Shown here piece by piece: positions 1-8,921 of a stretch of DNA of 64,000 nucleotides (positions within the stretch are counted from its first letter, which is position 1; every line of letters starts with the position of its first letter). The notes under the pieces were generated by a model. It was not told where the DNA came from and did no database searches. It saw only the letters and a list, made by a program, of their open reading frames with translations. The position numbers were made by a program, and so were the translations under genes. Origin of the DNA: Clostridiaceae bacterium (GTDB taxonomy: Bacteria > Bacillota > Clostridia > Lachnospirales > Lachnospiraceae); the NCBI GenBank assembly GCA_910574345.1, contig CAJSZV010000019.1, positions 16,668 to 80,667 of the forward strand. Direction: 5' to 3'.

Positions 1-459
1 TTTAAGGCCATGAACAGAGAATATGAAGGTCTGGACAGTGAATTTCGCAGACGTGTCTGTCTCAGGGATATGGTTATGATGGAACTCCTTTTTTATCACA
101 AGATCGAGATCAGTGAACTTTTAAGGATAAAAGTGTCGGACTATGACAGGGAAACAGGAACACTTGTGATACGAAGAAAACGAGGGAAGGATTATAAGCT
201 TCACTTGTTTTCTCAGGAGCTTCAAAAAAAGATGGGACTTTGGCTGGATGAAAGGAAAGCGTTCCGGCGAGACGGGGAGAATTCTCAGTGGATTTTTTTG
301 TCCAAACTTGGAAAACCATTGTCTATGGAAATGATGATTCAGATCTTTCATAAGTATAAAAGGCTGGCGGGGATTGAAAAGAAGCTGACACCGAAGGATT
401 TGAAGGAGAGCGGGATGAAGCAGTATGCCAGGGAACTGATGATGGAGAGGTGCAGGTGA
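1..459 (+). CDS. Tyrosine recombinase/integrase-like protein, 5' partial, degenerate
   Basis: The reading frame is open to the left edge of the window, so the N-terminal DNA-binding domain probably lies outside; ATG at 10 is only the first Met seen. The visible part matches the catalytic domain of XerC/D-type recombinases: LRDMVMMELLFYHKIEISELLRIKVSDYD corresponds to the family's 'LLLYTGLRISELLxLxxxDI' block (shown here only as motif comparison). The first catalytic Arg (GLRISEL in the family) is Glu in KIEISEL, the HxLRH box reads KDLKE, and the protein stops before the usual LGH and tyrosine boxes. It is therefore unlikely to recombine DNA. It sits at the head of the polysaccharide operon and is coupled by a TGATG overlap to the next small ORF, so a DNA-binding or regulatory role is conceivable (inference). 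Confidence 0.7.
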   Translation, partial: FKAMNREYEGLDSEFRRRVCLRDMVMMELLFYHKIEISELLRIKVSDYDRETGTLVIRRKRGKDYKLHLFSQELQKKMGLWLDERKAFRRDGENSQWIFLSKLGKPLSMEMMIQIFHKYKRLAGIEKKLTPKDLKESGMKQYARELMMERCR

Positions 460-527
460 TGGACGAGAAGTTTCCTTTAAAAGAAATTTTTGATAGCCAT
501 TTTATATTTATTAAGGAGACAAATTGA
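459..527 (+). CDS. 22-residue micro-ORF between recombinase-like gene and wecG
   Basis: A 22-codon frame starting MDEKFPLKEIFDS and ending KETN fills the gap between two genes. Its ATG overlaps the upstream TGA (TGATG at 457-461) and its TGA overlaps the ATG of the glycosyltransferase (TGATG at 525-529). An SD-like GAGAGG lies about 10 nt before the start, and the next gene's AAGGAG SD is inside it. The double overlap suggests a translated coupling peptide rather than chance. No homologue recognised; it does not look like a missing recombinase C-terminus because no tyrosine box is present. Confidence 0.4.
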   Translation: MDEKFPLKEIFDSHFIFIKETN

Positions 528-1327
528 TGAGTAAGATGGAAGATTTGAAAAGCATTGATAATATAACGGTTATTGATTTTTTGGGTATCCGATTAAATAA
601 TATGGCAGCAACAGAAATATTGGATCACGTTGACCATTGTATTGAACGTAGAATCCCATGTCAAATTGTTGGAGTAAATGTGGATCAGGCTATCAGAGTA
701 ATTGAAGATAAATATTCACATGAGATTTTTGACAATGCCGAAATTGTTTTTACCGATGGCAAGCCAATTGTCTGGATGTCAAAATGGCTTAAAAGGCCGA
801 TTATTGAAAAAATATCAGGGCCAGATTTAATGCTTCTGCTCTGCGAAAGAGCTGCAAAAAGAAACTATAAGATTTTTTTATTGGGGGCTGCAAAAGGTGT
901 TGCAGCCAACGCAGCTGAAAAATTGAAAATCTTATATCCCGGTCTGCAATGCGTGGGTACATATTCACCATCTTTTGGATTTGAAAAAGACCCTGATGAA
1001 ATAGAAAAAATAGTTGCAATACTTAAAAATTCTGGTGCGGATCAGCTGTTTGTTGGCATGGGATCCCCAAAACAAGATGTTTTTATTTACGAGAATATGA
1101 ATAGATATCAGATCCCTGTTTCTTATTCTATGGGAGCTGCAATTGATTTTATGGGCGGCAGTGCAAAACGAGCCCCCAAATGGATGAGTGATGTGGGGCT
1201 GGAATGGTTCCATAGAATGATGCAGGATCCGAATCGTCTTGTGAAACGATATTTAGTGGATGACCGTAAGATATTGAGATATTACCGTGAATTTAAAAAG
1301 AAAGAAAAGGAAGCGGGGAGACTGTGA
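527..1327 (+). CDS. WecG/TagA/CpsF-family glycosyltransferase (GT26)
   Basis: 266-residue cytoplasmic/peripheral enzyme of the WecG/TagA/CpsF family, which transfers N-acetylmannosamine or related sugars from a UDP donor to an undecaprenyl-linked acceptor early in polysaccharide repeat-unit assembly. Family landmarks are visible: TDGKPIVW near residue 77, the GMGSPKQD box near 177 and AIDFMGGSAKRAPKWM near 204; length is normal for the family. The ATG at 527 is preferred over TTG at 524 because the AAGGAG site (513-518) is better spaced and the stop of the micro-ORF overlaps it. It is coupled to the next gene by TGATG. The exact donor sugar cannot be read from sequence. Confidence 0.88.
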   Translation: MSKMEDLKSIDNITVIDFLGIRLNNMAATEILDHVDHCIERRIPCQIVGVNVDQAIRVIEDKYSHEIFDNAEIVFTDGKPIVWMSKWLKRPIIEKISGPDLMLLLCERAAKRNYKIFLLGAAKGVAANAAEKLKILYPGLQCVGTYSPSFGFEKDPDEIEKIVAILKNSGADQLFVGMGSPKQDVFIYENMNRYQIPVSYSMGAAIDFMGGSAKRAPKWMSDVGLEWFHRMMQDPNRLVKRYLVDDRKILRYYREFKKKEKEAGRL

Positions 1328-2451
1328 TGGGTCTCGATAAAAGGATAAGAATCTTAGTGATTGTAAATGCTATTTTTGGATATGACGGGATATCTAATGT
1401 GGCTGTCAATTATTATCATTATCAGAACAAATCTAAGGTGCAGATGGATCTGCTAACTATAAATGATATTCCTGATTATCTAAAAAGAGAAATAGAGGAT
1501 GATGGAAACAGACATTTTGTGGTAACAGAAAGGAACAGAAACCCCATTGGTTATATAGTAAAGATAAAAGATATTGTTAGCAGAAACAAATATGACATAG
1601 TATATATTCATGGAAACAGTGCAACCATGGCAATTGATTTATTGGGGGCAAAGCTGGGAGGTTGTAAAGTAAGAGTTGCCCATAGTCATAATACACAATG
1701 TGATCATCAAAAAATTAATAACGTATTAATGCCAGTGTTTTCTAAATTATACACAGATTGTTGTGCTTGCAGTATTGAGGCGGGACAATTTTTATTTAAA
1801 AGCAAAGAATGTTATGTGGTTAATAACGGTATATCCCCTTCTAAATATGAGTTTTCTAATAACATCAGAGAGAGAATAAGAAAGAAATATGGTTTGGACG
1901 GAAAATTTGTCATTGGACATATTGGAAGATTTTCTTACCAAAAAAATCAGGAGTTTTTATTACCATTATTACGGGAATTATTGAATAGAGGTCAGGATGC
2001 TATGCTGTTGTTAGTTGGAAATGGAGAAACCATCGAAAAAATAAAAGGGCTGGCATATGAATGGAATCTTGTTAAGCATGTTGTTTTTTATGGAACAACA
2101 GATCATATAAACGAAGTGCTTCAGGCCATGGATTGTTTTGTGTTTCCATCTAGATTTGAGGGATTAGGCATTGTAGCAATAGAGGCACAGGCAGCTGGAT
2201 TGAAATGTGTGATATCTGAGGAAGTTCCAAAAACAGTTAATGTTATGAAAAATTCAAGATTTATTAGTTTGCAACAACCATTAAGTCGTTGGGCAGATTT
2301 AGTTATAGAGCAAAGGAATAGCGCGGATGAACGTCAGAATAATGTAGAACGAACGAGAGAGAGGATCAAAGAGGCAGGGTTTGATATTGAGGAGAATTGT
2401 AAAGATATGCTAAATTATTATATGAGGATATTGAAAGTAAAAAGATTATGA
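1327..2451 (+). CDS. Glycosyltransferase family 4 (GT-B fold)
   Basis: 374-residue GT4-type glycosyltransferase. The C-terminal nucleotide-sugar domain shows IGHIGRFSYQKNQEFLL followed by FVFPSRFEGLGIVAIEAQAAG, which is the E-x7-E signature of the family. The N-terminal domain has the acceptor-side Rossmann features and IYIHGNSATM. Start at ATG 1327 is chosen because GGGGAG ends 6 nt upstream and the codon overlaps the stop of the previous gene; GTG 1324 is the alternative. It is probably one of the enzymes that extends the repeat unit. The 3' end overlaps the next start (ATGA). Confidence 0.88.
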   Translation: MGLDKRIRILVIVNAIFGYDGISNVAVNYYHYQNKSKVQMDLLTINDIPDYLKREIEDDGNRHFVVTERNRNPIGYIVKIKDIVSRNKYDIVYIHGNSATMAIDLLGAKLGGCKVRVAHSHNTQCDHQKINNVLMPVFSKLYTDCCACSIEAGQFLFKSKECYVVNNGISPSKYEFSNNIRERIRKKYGLDGKFVIGHIGRFSYQKNQEFLLPLLRELLNRGQDAMLLLVGNGETIEKIKGLAYEWNLVKHVVFYGTTDHINEVLQAMDCFVFPSRFEGLGIVAIEAQAAGLKCVISEEVPKTVNVMKNSRFISLQQPLSRWADLVIEQRNSADERQNNVERTRERIKEAGFDIEENCKDMLNYYMRILKVKRL

Positions 2452-3248
2452 GACTATCAATGATAACAGTATGTTTGAATGCGGAAGCCTATATTGAAAA
2501 AACCGTGACATCTGTATTGAATCAAACAATTCCTGTATACGAATATATTTTGATAGACGGCAAATCCGATGATCAAACAAATCAGATTATTGAAAATTAT
2601 CGCAATTATTTTGAGAAAAAAGGAATACGATATATTCATGTTTCTGAGAAAGATGCTGGAATAAGTGATGCCTTCAATAAAGGGATCAGATTGTCAACAG
2701 GTGATGTCATTGGATTAATAAATGCAAATGATGAACTGATAAGCAATACTAATGATATTTTGAATAGCTATTATGATAGTGCCACAGATGTTTGGTATGG
2801 GAATTGTAAATGGATAGATTTGGAAAATGGTATAGAATACGAAAGGAAAGCAAGACCTGAGAGACTAAGCAGAATCAGATATGAAATGGTGTTGATACAC
2901 CCTTCAACCTTTATAAATAGAGCAGCTTATGATCATTATGGTCTTTATAACACAAATTATAAATACTGTATGGACGAAGAGTTATTGACCAGATTTTATG
3001 AACATGGGGCCTCGTTTAAATATATTGATCAAAAACTTACTATATTCAAAGCGGGAGGGATAAGTGACAAGGGAATAAAGAAGACATTAGAGGAGGGATT
3101 AAAACTTGCTTTAGACATTCCAAATTCCGCGAAATATAAAGCATATTGTTCGTATATATATAAATATTTCAGATACAAGATAAGTTCGTGGATGAAAAGA
3201 AAAGGTGTATATAAAATAGTAAAAAGAGATTTAGAAAAAGTCATGTAA
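2448..3248 (+). CDS. Glycosyltransferase family 2
   Basis: 266-residue inverting GT-A enzyme. The N-terminus MRLSMITVCLNAEAYIEKTV and the following SVLNQTIP block with ILIDGKSDDQT are classic GT2; the metal-binding DxD equivalent appears as INANDE near residue 90. It belongs to the group resembling WcaA/EpsE side enzymes of exopolysaccharide loci. Start overlaps the previous stop (ATGA), so the two glycosyltransferases are translationally coupled. Acceptor and donor unknown. Confidence 0.88.
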   Translation: MRLSMITVCLNAEAYIEKTVTSVLNQTIPVYEYILIDGKSDDQTNQIIENYRNYFEKKGIRYIHVSEKDAGISDAFNKGIRLSTGDVIGLINANDELISNTNDILNSYYDSATDVWYGNCKWIDLENGIEYERKARPERLSRIRYEMVLIHPSTFINRAAYDHYGLYNTNYKYCMDEELLTRFYEHGASFKYIDQKLTIFKAGGISDKGIKKTLEEGLKLALDIPNSAKYKAYCSYIYKYFRYKISSWMKRKGVYKIVKRDLEKVM

Positions 3249-3263
3249 AAGGAGGACTGTCAC

Positions 3264-4652
3264 TTGAGTATAACAGTATTTGGAATACTTTTACTGGCTT
3301 ACATATTTTATATATTTTTGAAAAGCAATAGTACTAAAGAAGCTTTTATAGATTTATTTCTGTTATCAATTTTCTTATATTTAAATATTACAATAGGATA
3401 TGTAGTAAAGATAGAACAGCAGACTATTGCAGGTTATTTTTTGGCAATGGTTTTTGCAGCGGTAGCTGGAATTTTATGTATTAGAAAAGTAAATAAAAAA
3501 AATTTTGTAGTAACTGGGGTTTTTATAATATGCATATTGCTGTCATTAATGCTTATCCCTTTTAGAGAGTATCGAATTGTAGATAGTGACGGGTGGGATC
3601 GTTATCTTTTTGGAGGAAATAATCTTACCACTAGCTTGATAAATGGAAATCAGATTAAGAAGCTTATTAAGGCCGTGTCATTTATCTTTGTGGTTGAAAC
3701 TGTACATCAAAAAATTGATGATGATAATTGGCTGTATATCGTAAATAAGGTTCTAAAATGGACTAAGGTAGTTTTGTGTTACGGAATATTTGAATTTATT
3801 GCTGTATATGTTTTTCAGATTACAAAGCTATATACAATAATTTTGCAGCCTGTTTTTGGATTAAAGGAATCTACATATACTTCTTCTATGACAAGAGGTG
3901 GCGGATTTCAACTGCAGGGACTTTTTACTGAACCGTCTTCCTATGCAACAGGATTATTTTTGACTATTTTGCTATTTATCACCCAGGCGAGGTTATATGA
4001 ATCCAAAGGAATAAAGAGGAAGAGAAGTTCATGGATATGGATAGGGTTAAGTATCACTCTTATGTTGCTGTCAATGTCATTCTCTTCACTTTTATATTGT
4101 TCGGTACTGTTGGCACTTACTATAATATACATTTATTATATTAAACCAAAATACAGGGTGACTATAATATTGTACTTTTTAGTATTTGCGGCAATGGGGA
4201 GCGGAGTGGTGTTTTTTCTTGTCAATTCTCAGGCCTACTATGGAGAGAGAATTATTTCTGCATTTTATATTTTAAAGACAGCGATTAAAGACAGTGATCT
4301 GAGAGACCTATATTTCCATGTGGTTCATATAGCCAATGATGGATCATCAATATCCAGGCTAGGTTCTTCAATTGGTATTTTGAAAATGGAATTTATGCAA
4401 AATCCATTAGTAGGACTAGGGATAGGAACAGGAAACTCATACGCAGCGATGCCGAATATGCTTACAGATATGGGAATTATCGGAACGGTATATTGGTACA
4501 AAATTCTAGTTGGAAACAGAAAAAGGAATACGATTTACGCTAATATTGGGATATTGATATTAGCAGTATGCTCATGTTTGATTGTGCCATTTGATTATCT
4601 GGGAGCAGATATAATATTACTAGCCTATATAATAAACTTACTATTTAGATAA
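3264..4652 (+). CDS. Wzy-like polysaccharide polymerase, multipass membrane protein
   Basis: 462-residue, very hydrophobic protein with about ten or more predicted membrane segments and one larger hydrophilic loop before the last third (around SAFYILKTAIKDSDLRDLYFH). There is a conserved-looking QLQGLFTEPSSYATGL segment of the kind seen in O-antigen/EPS polymerases. No strict signature exists for this family, so the call rests on topology, size and position among glycosyltransferases and before a flippase. Translation starts at TTG 3264, with GGAGG at 3251-3255 eight nt upstream and no nearer ATG. Confidence 0.75.
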   Translation: MSITVFGILLLAYIFYIFLKSNSTKEAFIDLFLLSIFLYLNITIGYVVKIEQQTIAGYFLAMVFAAVAGILCIRKVNKKNFVVTGVFIICILLSLMLIPFREYRIVDSDGWDRYLFGGNNLTTSLINGNQIKKLIKAVSFIFVVETVHQKIDDDNWLYIVNKVLKWTKVVLCYGIFEFIAVYVFQITKLYTIILQPVFGLKESTYTSSMTRGGGFQLQGLFTEPSSYATGLFLTILLFITQARLYESKGIKRKRSSWIWIGLSITLMLLSMSFSSLLYCSVLLALTIIYIYYIKPKYRVTIILYFLVFAAMGSGVVFFLVNSQAYYGERIISAFYILKTAIKDSDLRDLYFHVVHIANDGSSISRLGSSIGILKMEFMQNPLVGLGIGTGNSYAAMPNMLTDMGIIGTVYWYKILVGNRKRNTIYANIGILILAVCSCLIVPFDYLGADIILLAYIINLLFR

Positions 4653-4666
4653 ATATGGAGTGTTGG

Positions 4667-5884
4667 ATGATGAAATATCTGATTTTAGGTGCCGGTCCCG
4701 CTGGACTGACGGTTGCCAATAAGTTAAAGCGTGCAGGAAAGACAGATTTTCTCGTTCTTGAGAGAGAAGCGGTAGCAGGTGGTCTTTGCCGCTCCATGGA
4801 TGTAGATGGGGCGCCTTTTGATATAGGTGGCGGACATTTCCTTGACGTTAGTCGATCTGAGGTAAATAAATTTCTCTTTCAATTTATGCCGGAAGAAGAA
4901 TGGGATAAGTATGATCGTGACAGCAGAATTGTTGTTAATGGCAAGATGATAAACCATCCCATAGAAGCTAATATATGGCAGATGAAAATGGAAGATCAGA
5001 TAAAATATTTAAAATCGATTGCCGTTGCTGGGTGCAATCTTGGTACAGAAAAGCCACAAGACTTTGTGGCTTGGGTTTATTGGAAACTGGGTTCTGAAAT
5101 AGCAGAAGACTATATGATTCCATATAATCAAAAACTTTTCAATAAAGAATTGAATCAGTTAGGGACTTATTGGCTTGAAAAACTTCCAAATGTTAGTTTT
5201 GAAGAGACCCTACTTTCATGTCTTGAGAAAAAGGCCTATGGGACACAACCTGGTCATACTCAGTTCTATTACCCCAAAAAGTATGGTTATGGTGAACTTT
5301 GGCTGAGAATGGCTGAAGCAATTAAACCCCATATTGAATATAATAAGTCTGTAAAGTGTATTGATTTTAAAACAAAGACTGTGACAGTAACTGATGGCAG
5401 TAAATATCAGGCGGAGGTGATCATCACTACAATTCCATGGATGGAATTTAGTGAGATCATTGGTATGCCAGATGAAATAAAAGCCGGAATCAAAGAATTA
5501 AAATTCAGTTCTATTCAGACAGAGTATTTTCCAAATAATCTTAATACTCCTTGTCAATGGATCTATTACCCGGATCCTGCGCTTTCTTATCACAGAATTT
5601 TAGTTCGTCATAACTTTTGCCCAAACAGCAAGGGGTATTGGACAGAGACAAACAGCCAACGGATTAATATGGAAGCATCAAGTGATAATTTTAAATATAT
5701 GAATCAGTATGCTTATCCGCTTAATACGATAAAGAAGCCGGAAATCATGAAGAAGCTACTTACTTGGTGTAAAAAACGAAAGGTTGTTGGCCTTGGGAGA
5801 TGGGGGGAACATCAGCACTATAATTCTGATGTTACTGTAGATTTAGCGATGAAACTTGCGGAGATCATTATAGAAGATGAATAA
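4667..5884 (+). CDS. FAD-dependent oxidoreductase, amine-oxidase / UDP-galactopyranose-mutase-like
   Basis: 405-residue flavoprotein. The N-terminus MMKYLILGAGPAGLTVANKL is the dinucleotide-binding beta-alpha-beta motif and GGLCRSMDVDGAPFDIGGGH matches the second FAD contact region of protoporphyrinogen oxidase, amine oxidase and UDP-galactopyranose mutase relatives. C-terminal GLGRWGEHQHYNSDV resembles the end of the Glf-like fold. ATG 4667 is chosen because GGAG ends 6 nt upstream; ATG 4655 lacks a site. In this cluster it probably modifies a nucleotide sugar (for example pyranose to furanose), but true Glf identity is not established and substrate is unknown. Confidence 0.7.
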   Translation: MMKYLILGAGPAGLTVANKLKRAGKTDFLVLEREAVAGGLCRSMDVDGAPFDIGGGHFLDVSRSEVNKFLFQFMPEEEWDKYDRDSRIVVNGKMINHPIEANIWQMKMEDQIKYLKSIAVAGCNLGTEKPQDFVAWVYWKLGSEIAEDYMIPYNQKLFNKELNQLGTYWLEKLPNVSFEETLLSCLEKKAYGTQPGHTQFYYPKKYGYGELWLRMAEAIKPHIEYNKSVKCIDFKTKTVTVTDGSKYQAEVIITTIPWMEFSEIIGMPDEIKAGIKELKFSSIQTEYFPNNLNTPCQWIYYPDPALSYHRILVRHNFCPNSKGYWTETNSQRINMEASSDNFKYMNQYAYPLNTIKKPEIMKKLLTWCKKRKVVGLGRWGEHQHYNSDVTVDLAMKLAEIIIEDE

Positions 5885-6818
5885 AGCAATTATTAAGAGA
5901 AGTATTCGAGATATATTGAATTATAGACGAAATAAAGAGATATATGACTTTTTGAAAGCTAAATATAGTGGAAAAACAGTATTTATTACATCGGCAAGCA
6001 TAGGAGATATATGTTTTTTTCTTGCAGTAATTGATAATTATTATCAAAAATATCACGAAAAGATTGTTGTTCTCTGTGATGAGAGAAAAAAAGATATTAT
6101 TGTGTCCTATGAACATAAAGGAATTATAGTAGATTATATTAATGTGAATGATCCCTTTTTTAAAAGAATATTTTATGAATTTAATGCATCTAAAATATTT
6201 GCTGTCAAAGGGGCAGAAGATAAGATATTTAATACGATTCCATGGGTTCAAAATGGGTTTGATATTGAAAAATCTACACTTTCGCAATTGTCCGAAGTAT
6301 TAAAGCTTGATAAAAACTATAGTTTGAAATACCCTTCAGTACGGAAAGCTAAAATAACGGTAATAGAAGAATTCACAAAAAGAAAAAATAGAATGGCAGT
6401 TGTCAATCCATACTACGCAAGTGAAGAAAAGTGTGAATGTCTGTCGATGATGACAGAGGTGATAGAATGGCTGCATATTCATGATTACGAAGTCTATTGC
6501 AATGCCATTGGAAAACAAGAAACAATGGGAAATTGCAAACGTCTTGAATGTGGTTTAAATGAGTTATACATGATAGCGGACAATATTCCTATATTCATTT
6601 CAGTAAGATCAGGAATAGTGGATTGGCTTGTAAAAACAAGGTCACAAAAAATTGTGATCTATCCACGCTCATTGCCAAAAGAGTGGATTTCTCTTTATAC
6701 AATGAAACAATGGAAGGTAGATAATATTGTGGAGATAAACTGTTGGGAGACGAATTGTGAGAAAAACATTGATCATTTACTAAAAGCAGTTGTACTTGAT
6801 CAGGCAGGGAGGTTTTAA
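5877..6818 (+). CDS. Putative GT-B glycosyltransferase, distant GT9/heptosyltransferase-like (paralogue 1)
   Basis: 313-residue cytoplasmic protein overlapping the preceding gene by 8 nt. I do not recognise a named family with confidence. The layout resembles two Rossmann halves: KTVFITSASIGDICFFL near residue 33 and FISVRSGIVDWL near 240, the latter like the donor-site loop (SxRSGxxD) of GT9/heptosyltransferase-type enzymes. A second gene of the same design lies at 13179-14108 (ISIRCGLTDLI). Placement between an FAD oxidoreductase and a sugar-activation enzyme suggests a role in repeat-unit assembly. Extremely AT-rich like its neighbours. Confidence 0.5.
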   Translation: MNKAIIKRSIRDILNYRRNKEIYDFLKAKYSGKTVFITSASIGDICFFLAVIDNYYQKYHEKIVVLCDERKKDIIVSYEHKGIIVDYINVNDPFFKRIFYEFNASKIFAVKGAEDKIFNTIPWVQNGFDIEKSTLSQLSEVLKLDKNYSLKYPSVRKAKITVIEEFTKRKNRMAVVNPYYASEEKCECLSMMTEVIEWLHIHDYEVYCNAIGKQETMGNCKRLECGLNELYMIADNIPIFISVRSGIVDWLVKTRSQKIVIYPRSLPKEWISLYTMKQWKVDNIVEINCWETNCEKNIDHLLKAVVLDQAGRF

Positions 6819-6819
6819 T

Positions 6820-8322
6820 ATGGATTGTAATTATATCATTGTACAAGCAGGCGGGAAAGGGACACGGATGGAAGCATTAACAAGAAATAAACCAAAGGCC
6901 CTTGTTCCAGTTGATAATCTCCCTATAATTATGCATTTATTTCGCAAGTATCCAGATAAGAAATTTATTGTTATTGGTGATTATAAATATGATGTTTTGA
7001 AGAAGTATCTACGTGAGTTTGCTCAGGCAGATTATAAAATGGTATGTGGAAGCGGTAAAAAAGGAACATGTGCTGGAATGAGAGAAGCTGTGACTCTGGT
7101 ACCTGATAAAGAAAGATTTATGATTATATGGTGTGATCTAGTCTTGGCAAAAGACCATGAAATACCAGAGTCTGAACATAATATTATTGGAATTTCTAAA
7201 GATTTTCCGTGTCGGTGGAAATATGAGAATGGTAAATTTACTGAGGAAAGAAGTACTGAATTTGGAGTGGCTGGTTATTTTATTTTTACAGATAAATCTT
7301 ACCTATCAGATATGCCGGAAGAAGGCGAGTTTGTGAAATGGATTCAGAGTAAAAGATATCTATTTGAAGTGCAAGGACTTTATAGAGCTCATGAATATGG
7401 CTTGTATAGTGAATGGGATAAACTTCCGAAATCAAGATGTCGGCCATTTAACAGGATAAGGATTGAAAACAATAAAATATATAAAGAACCTATCGATGAT
7501 CAGGGAAAACGGCTTGCCATGAGGGAAATTGCTTGGTATAAAAAGCTGAAAAATGTTCAGTTTGAAAATATCCCTCAGATTTATGAATATGAGCCATTAT
7601 GTATGGAGAAAGTTGATGGTAAAAATATATATGAGTATAAGGATATCTCTAATGATAAGAAAAAAGACATTTTAGAACAGATAATTAATTGTCTCAAACG
7701 TTTACATGATTTGGAGTGCATTCCTGCAGACAGAAATAGCTATAAAGTATCATATCTTGATAAGACATATGAAAGACTAAAAAAGGTAAGAGCGTTAGTT
7801 CCATTTGCTAATGATAAAACAGTTATGATTAATGAAAGAGTGTGCAGAAATATCTTTTATCATCAGGAAGAGTTGGAGAAAGCAGTAATGGGATATTTCC
7901 CATCAAAATTTAAGCTTATCCACGGAGATTGTACATTCAGTAATATAATGTTGAAACAGGACAGTATACCGATATTAATTGATCCTCGCGGCTATTTTGG
8001 AACGACAGAAATATTTGGCGATACGGCGTATGATTGGATTAAATTGTATTACTCCATGTTTAGTAATTACGATCAATTTAATTTAAAAAATTTTAATCTC
8101 TATATCAATGAACATGATGTAAAATTGGAGATTGCATCCAATAATTGGGAATGTATGGAAGAGGAGTTTTTTAAACTGCTTGAGGGTGAAGTAACAAAAA
8201 GGCAGATGAAGCTGTTGCTGTCGATTATATGGCTAAGTCTGACTACATATGCATGGGAAGATTATGATTCCATTTGTGGAGCATTTTATAACGGACTTTA
8301 TTACCTTGAGGAGGCATTGTGA
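6820..8322 (+). CDS. Bifunctional sugar-/alcohol-phosphate nucleotidyltransferase - APH-fold kinase
   Basis: 500-residue two-domain enzyme. Residues 1-230 form an NTP-transferase domain with the pyrophosphorylase signature VQAGGKGTRMEALT and NKPKALVPVDNLPI, plus an IIWCDLVL metal-site strand. Residues 240-500 form an aminoglycoside/choline-kinase-type phosphotransferase: Brenner box IHGDCTFSNIML near 367 and ILIDPRGYFG near 386. ATG 6820 is used because AGGGAGG (6806-6812) precedes it. Together the domains could phosphorylate and then nucleotide-activate one substrate. The LicC/LicA pair for phosphocholine has the same logic, but no LicD transferase is present, and the next two genes (isomerase, phosphatase) favour a sugar. 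Substrate unknown. Confidence 0.78.
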   Translation: MDCNYIIVQAGGKGTRMEALTRNKPKALVPVDNLPIIMHLFRKYPDKKFIVIGDYKYDVLKKYLREFAQADYKMVCGSGKKGTCAGMREAVTLVPDKERFMIIWCDLVLAKDHEIPESEHNIIGISKDFPCRWKYENGKFTEERSTEFGVAGYFIFTDKSYLSDMPEEGEFVKWIQSKRYLFEVQGLYRAHEYGLYSEWDKLPKSRCRPFNRIRIENNKIYKEPIDDQGKRLAMREIAWYKKLKNVQFENIPQIYEYEPLCMEKVDGKNIYEYKDISNDKKKDILEQIINCLKRLHDLECIPADRNSYKVSYLDKTYERLKKVRALVPFANDKTVMINERVCRNIFYHQEELEKAVMGYFPSKFKLIHGDCTFSNIMLKQDSIPILIDPRGYFGTTEIFGDTAYDWIKLYYSMFSNYDQFNLKNFNLYINEHDVKLEIASNNWECMEEEFFKLLEGEVTKRQMKLLLSIIWLSLTTYAWEDYDSICGAFYNGLYYLEEAL

Positions 8323-8921
8323 ATATGACAACCTATGAGAAGTACTTTAAATATGATTCCAAGATTATTGAAGATGCACTTAAATCTATCAATTTGAAAG
8401 AGATGGACAAACTTATAGATGCATGTGAAGCAACATTGAGATCAGGACACAAGATTATCGCATCTGGGTTAGGTAAGAATGTGCCGATTTGCGATAAATT
8501 TGTAGGGACTATGTTGTCATTAGGACTTAACGCGAATTTTCTACATACCAATACGGCTGTACACGGTGATATGGGTATGATCAAATCGGGGGATTTTGTC
8601 ATCATTCTGACTAAGAGCGGGGCAACTGCTGAATCCGTATATTTAGTAGAACTGTTAAAAAAAAGGGAAGGGGTACAGTTATGGCTCATTAGTTTTAAAG
8701 AACATAGTATTCTCGCGGATTTAGTGGATAATAAGCTCATTATTAAATTAGAACATGAGGGGGACTTGTGGGATGTTGTTCCAAATCATTCTACCACATT
8801 AAATCTTATTGTACTGCAGAAGGTCGCTATTGAACTGTCAAAACGGATGGATCTGGATTTGATTAAGGATTTTAAGCCTAATCATCCAGGTGGAGCTATA
8901 GGGGAGTCTTTAAAAGGATGA
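8319..8921 (+). CDS. SIS-domain sugar-phosphate isomerase, KpsF/arabinose-5-phosphate-isomerase-like
   Basis: 200-residue single SIS domain. Residues IIASGLGKNVPICDKFVGTM, HGDMGMIKSGD and LTKSGATAE align with the KpsF/KdsD isomerase core, and the C-terminal NHPGGAIG carries the active-site His loop. The usual tandem CBS domains of KpsF are absent, so this is the short form. Start is GTG 8319 (overlap with previous stop) or ATG 8325; GGAGG at 8310-8314 fits either imperfectly. It probably interconverts a ketose and an aldose phosphate (pentulose/hexulose) feeding the kinase-nucleotidyltransferase beside it. Confidence 0.82.
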   Translation: MNMTTYEKYFKYDSKIIEDALKSINLKEMDKLIDACEATLRSGHKIIASGLGKNVPICDKFVGTMLSLGLNANFLHTNTAVHGDMGMIKSGDFVIILTKSGATAESVYLVELLKKREGVQLWLISFKEHSILADLVDNKLIIKLEHEGDLWDVVPNHSTTLNLIVLQKVAIELSKRMDLDLIKDFKPNHPGGAIGESLKG

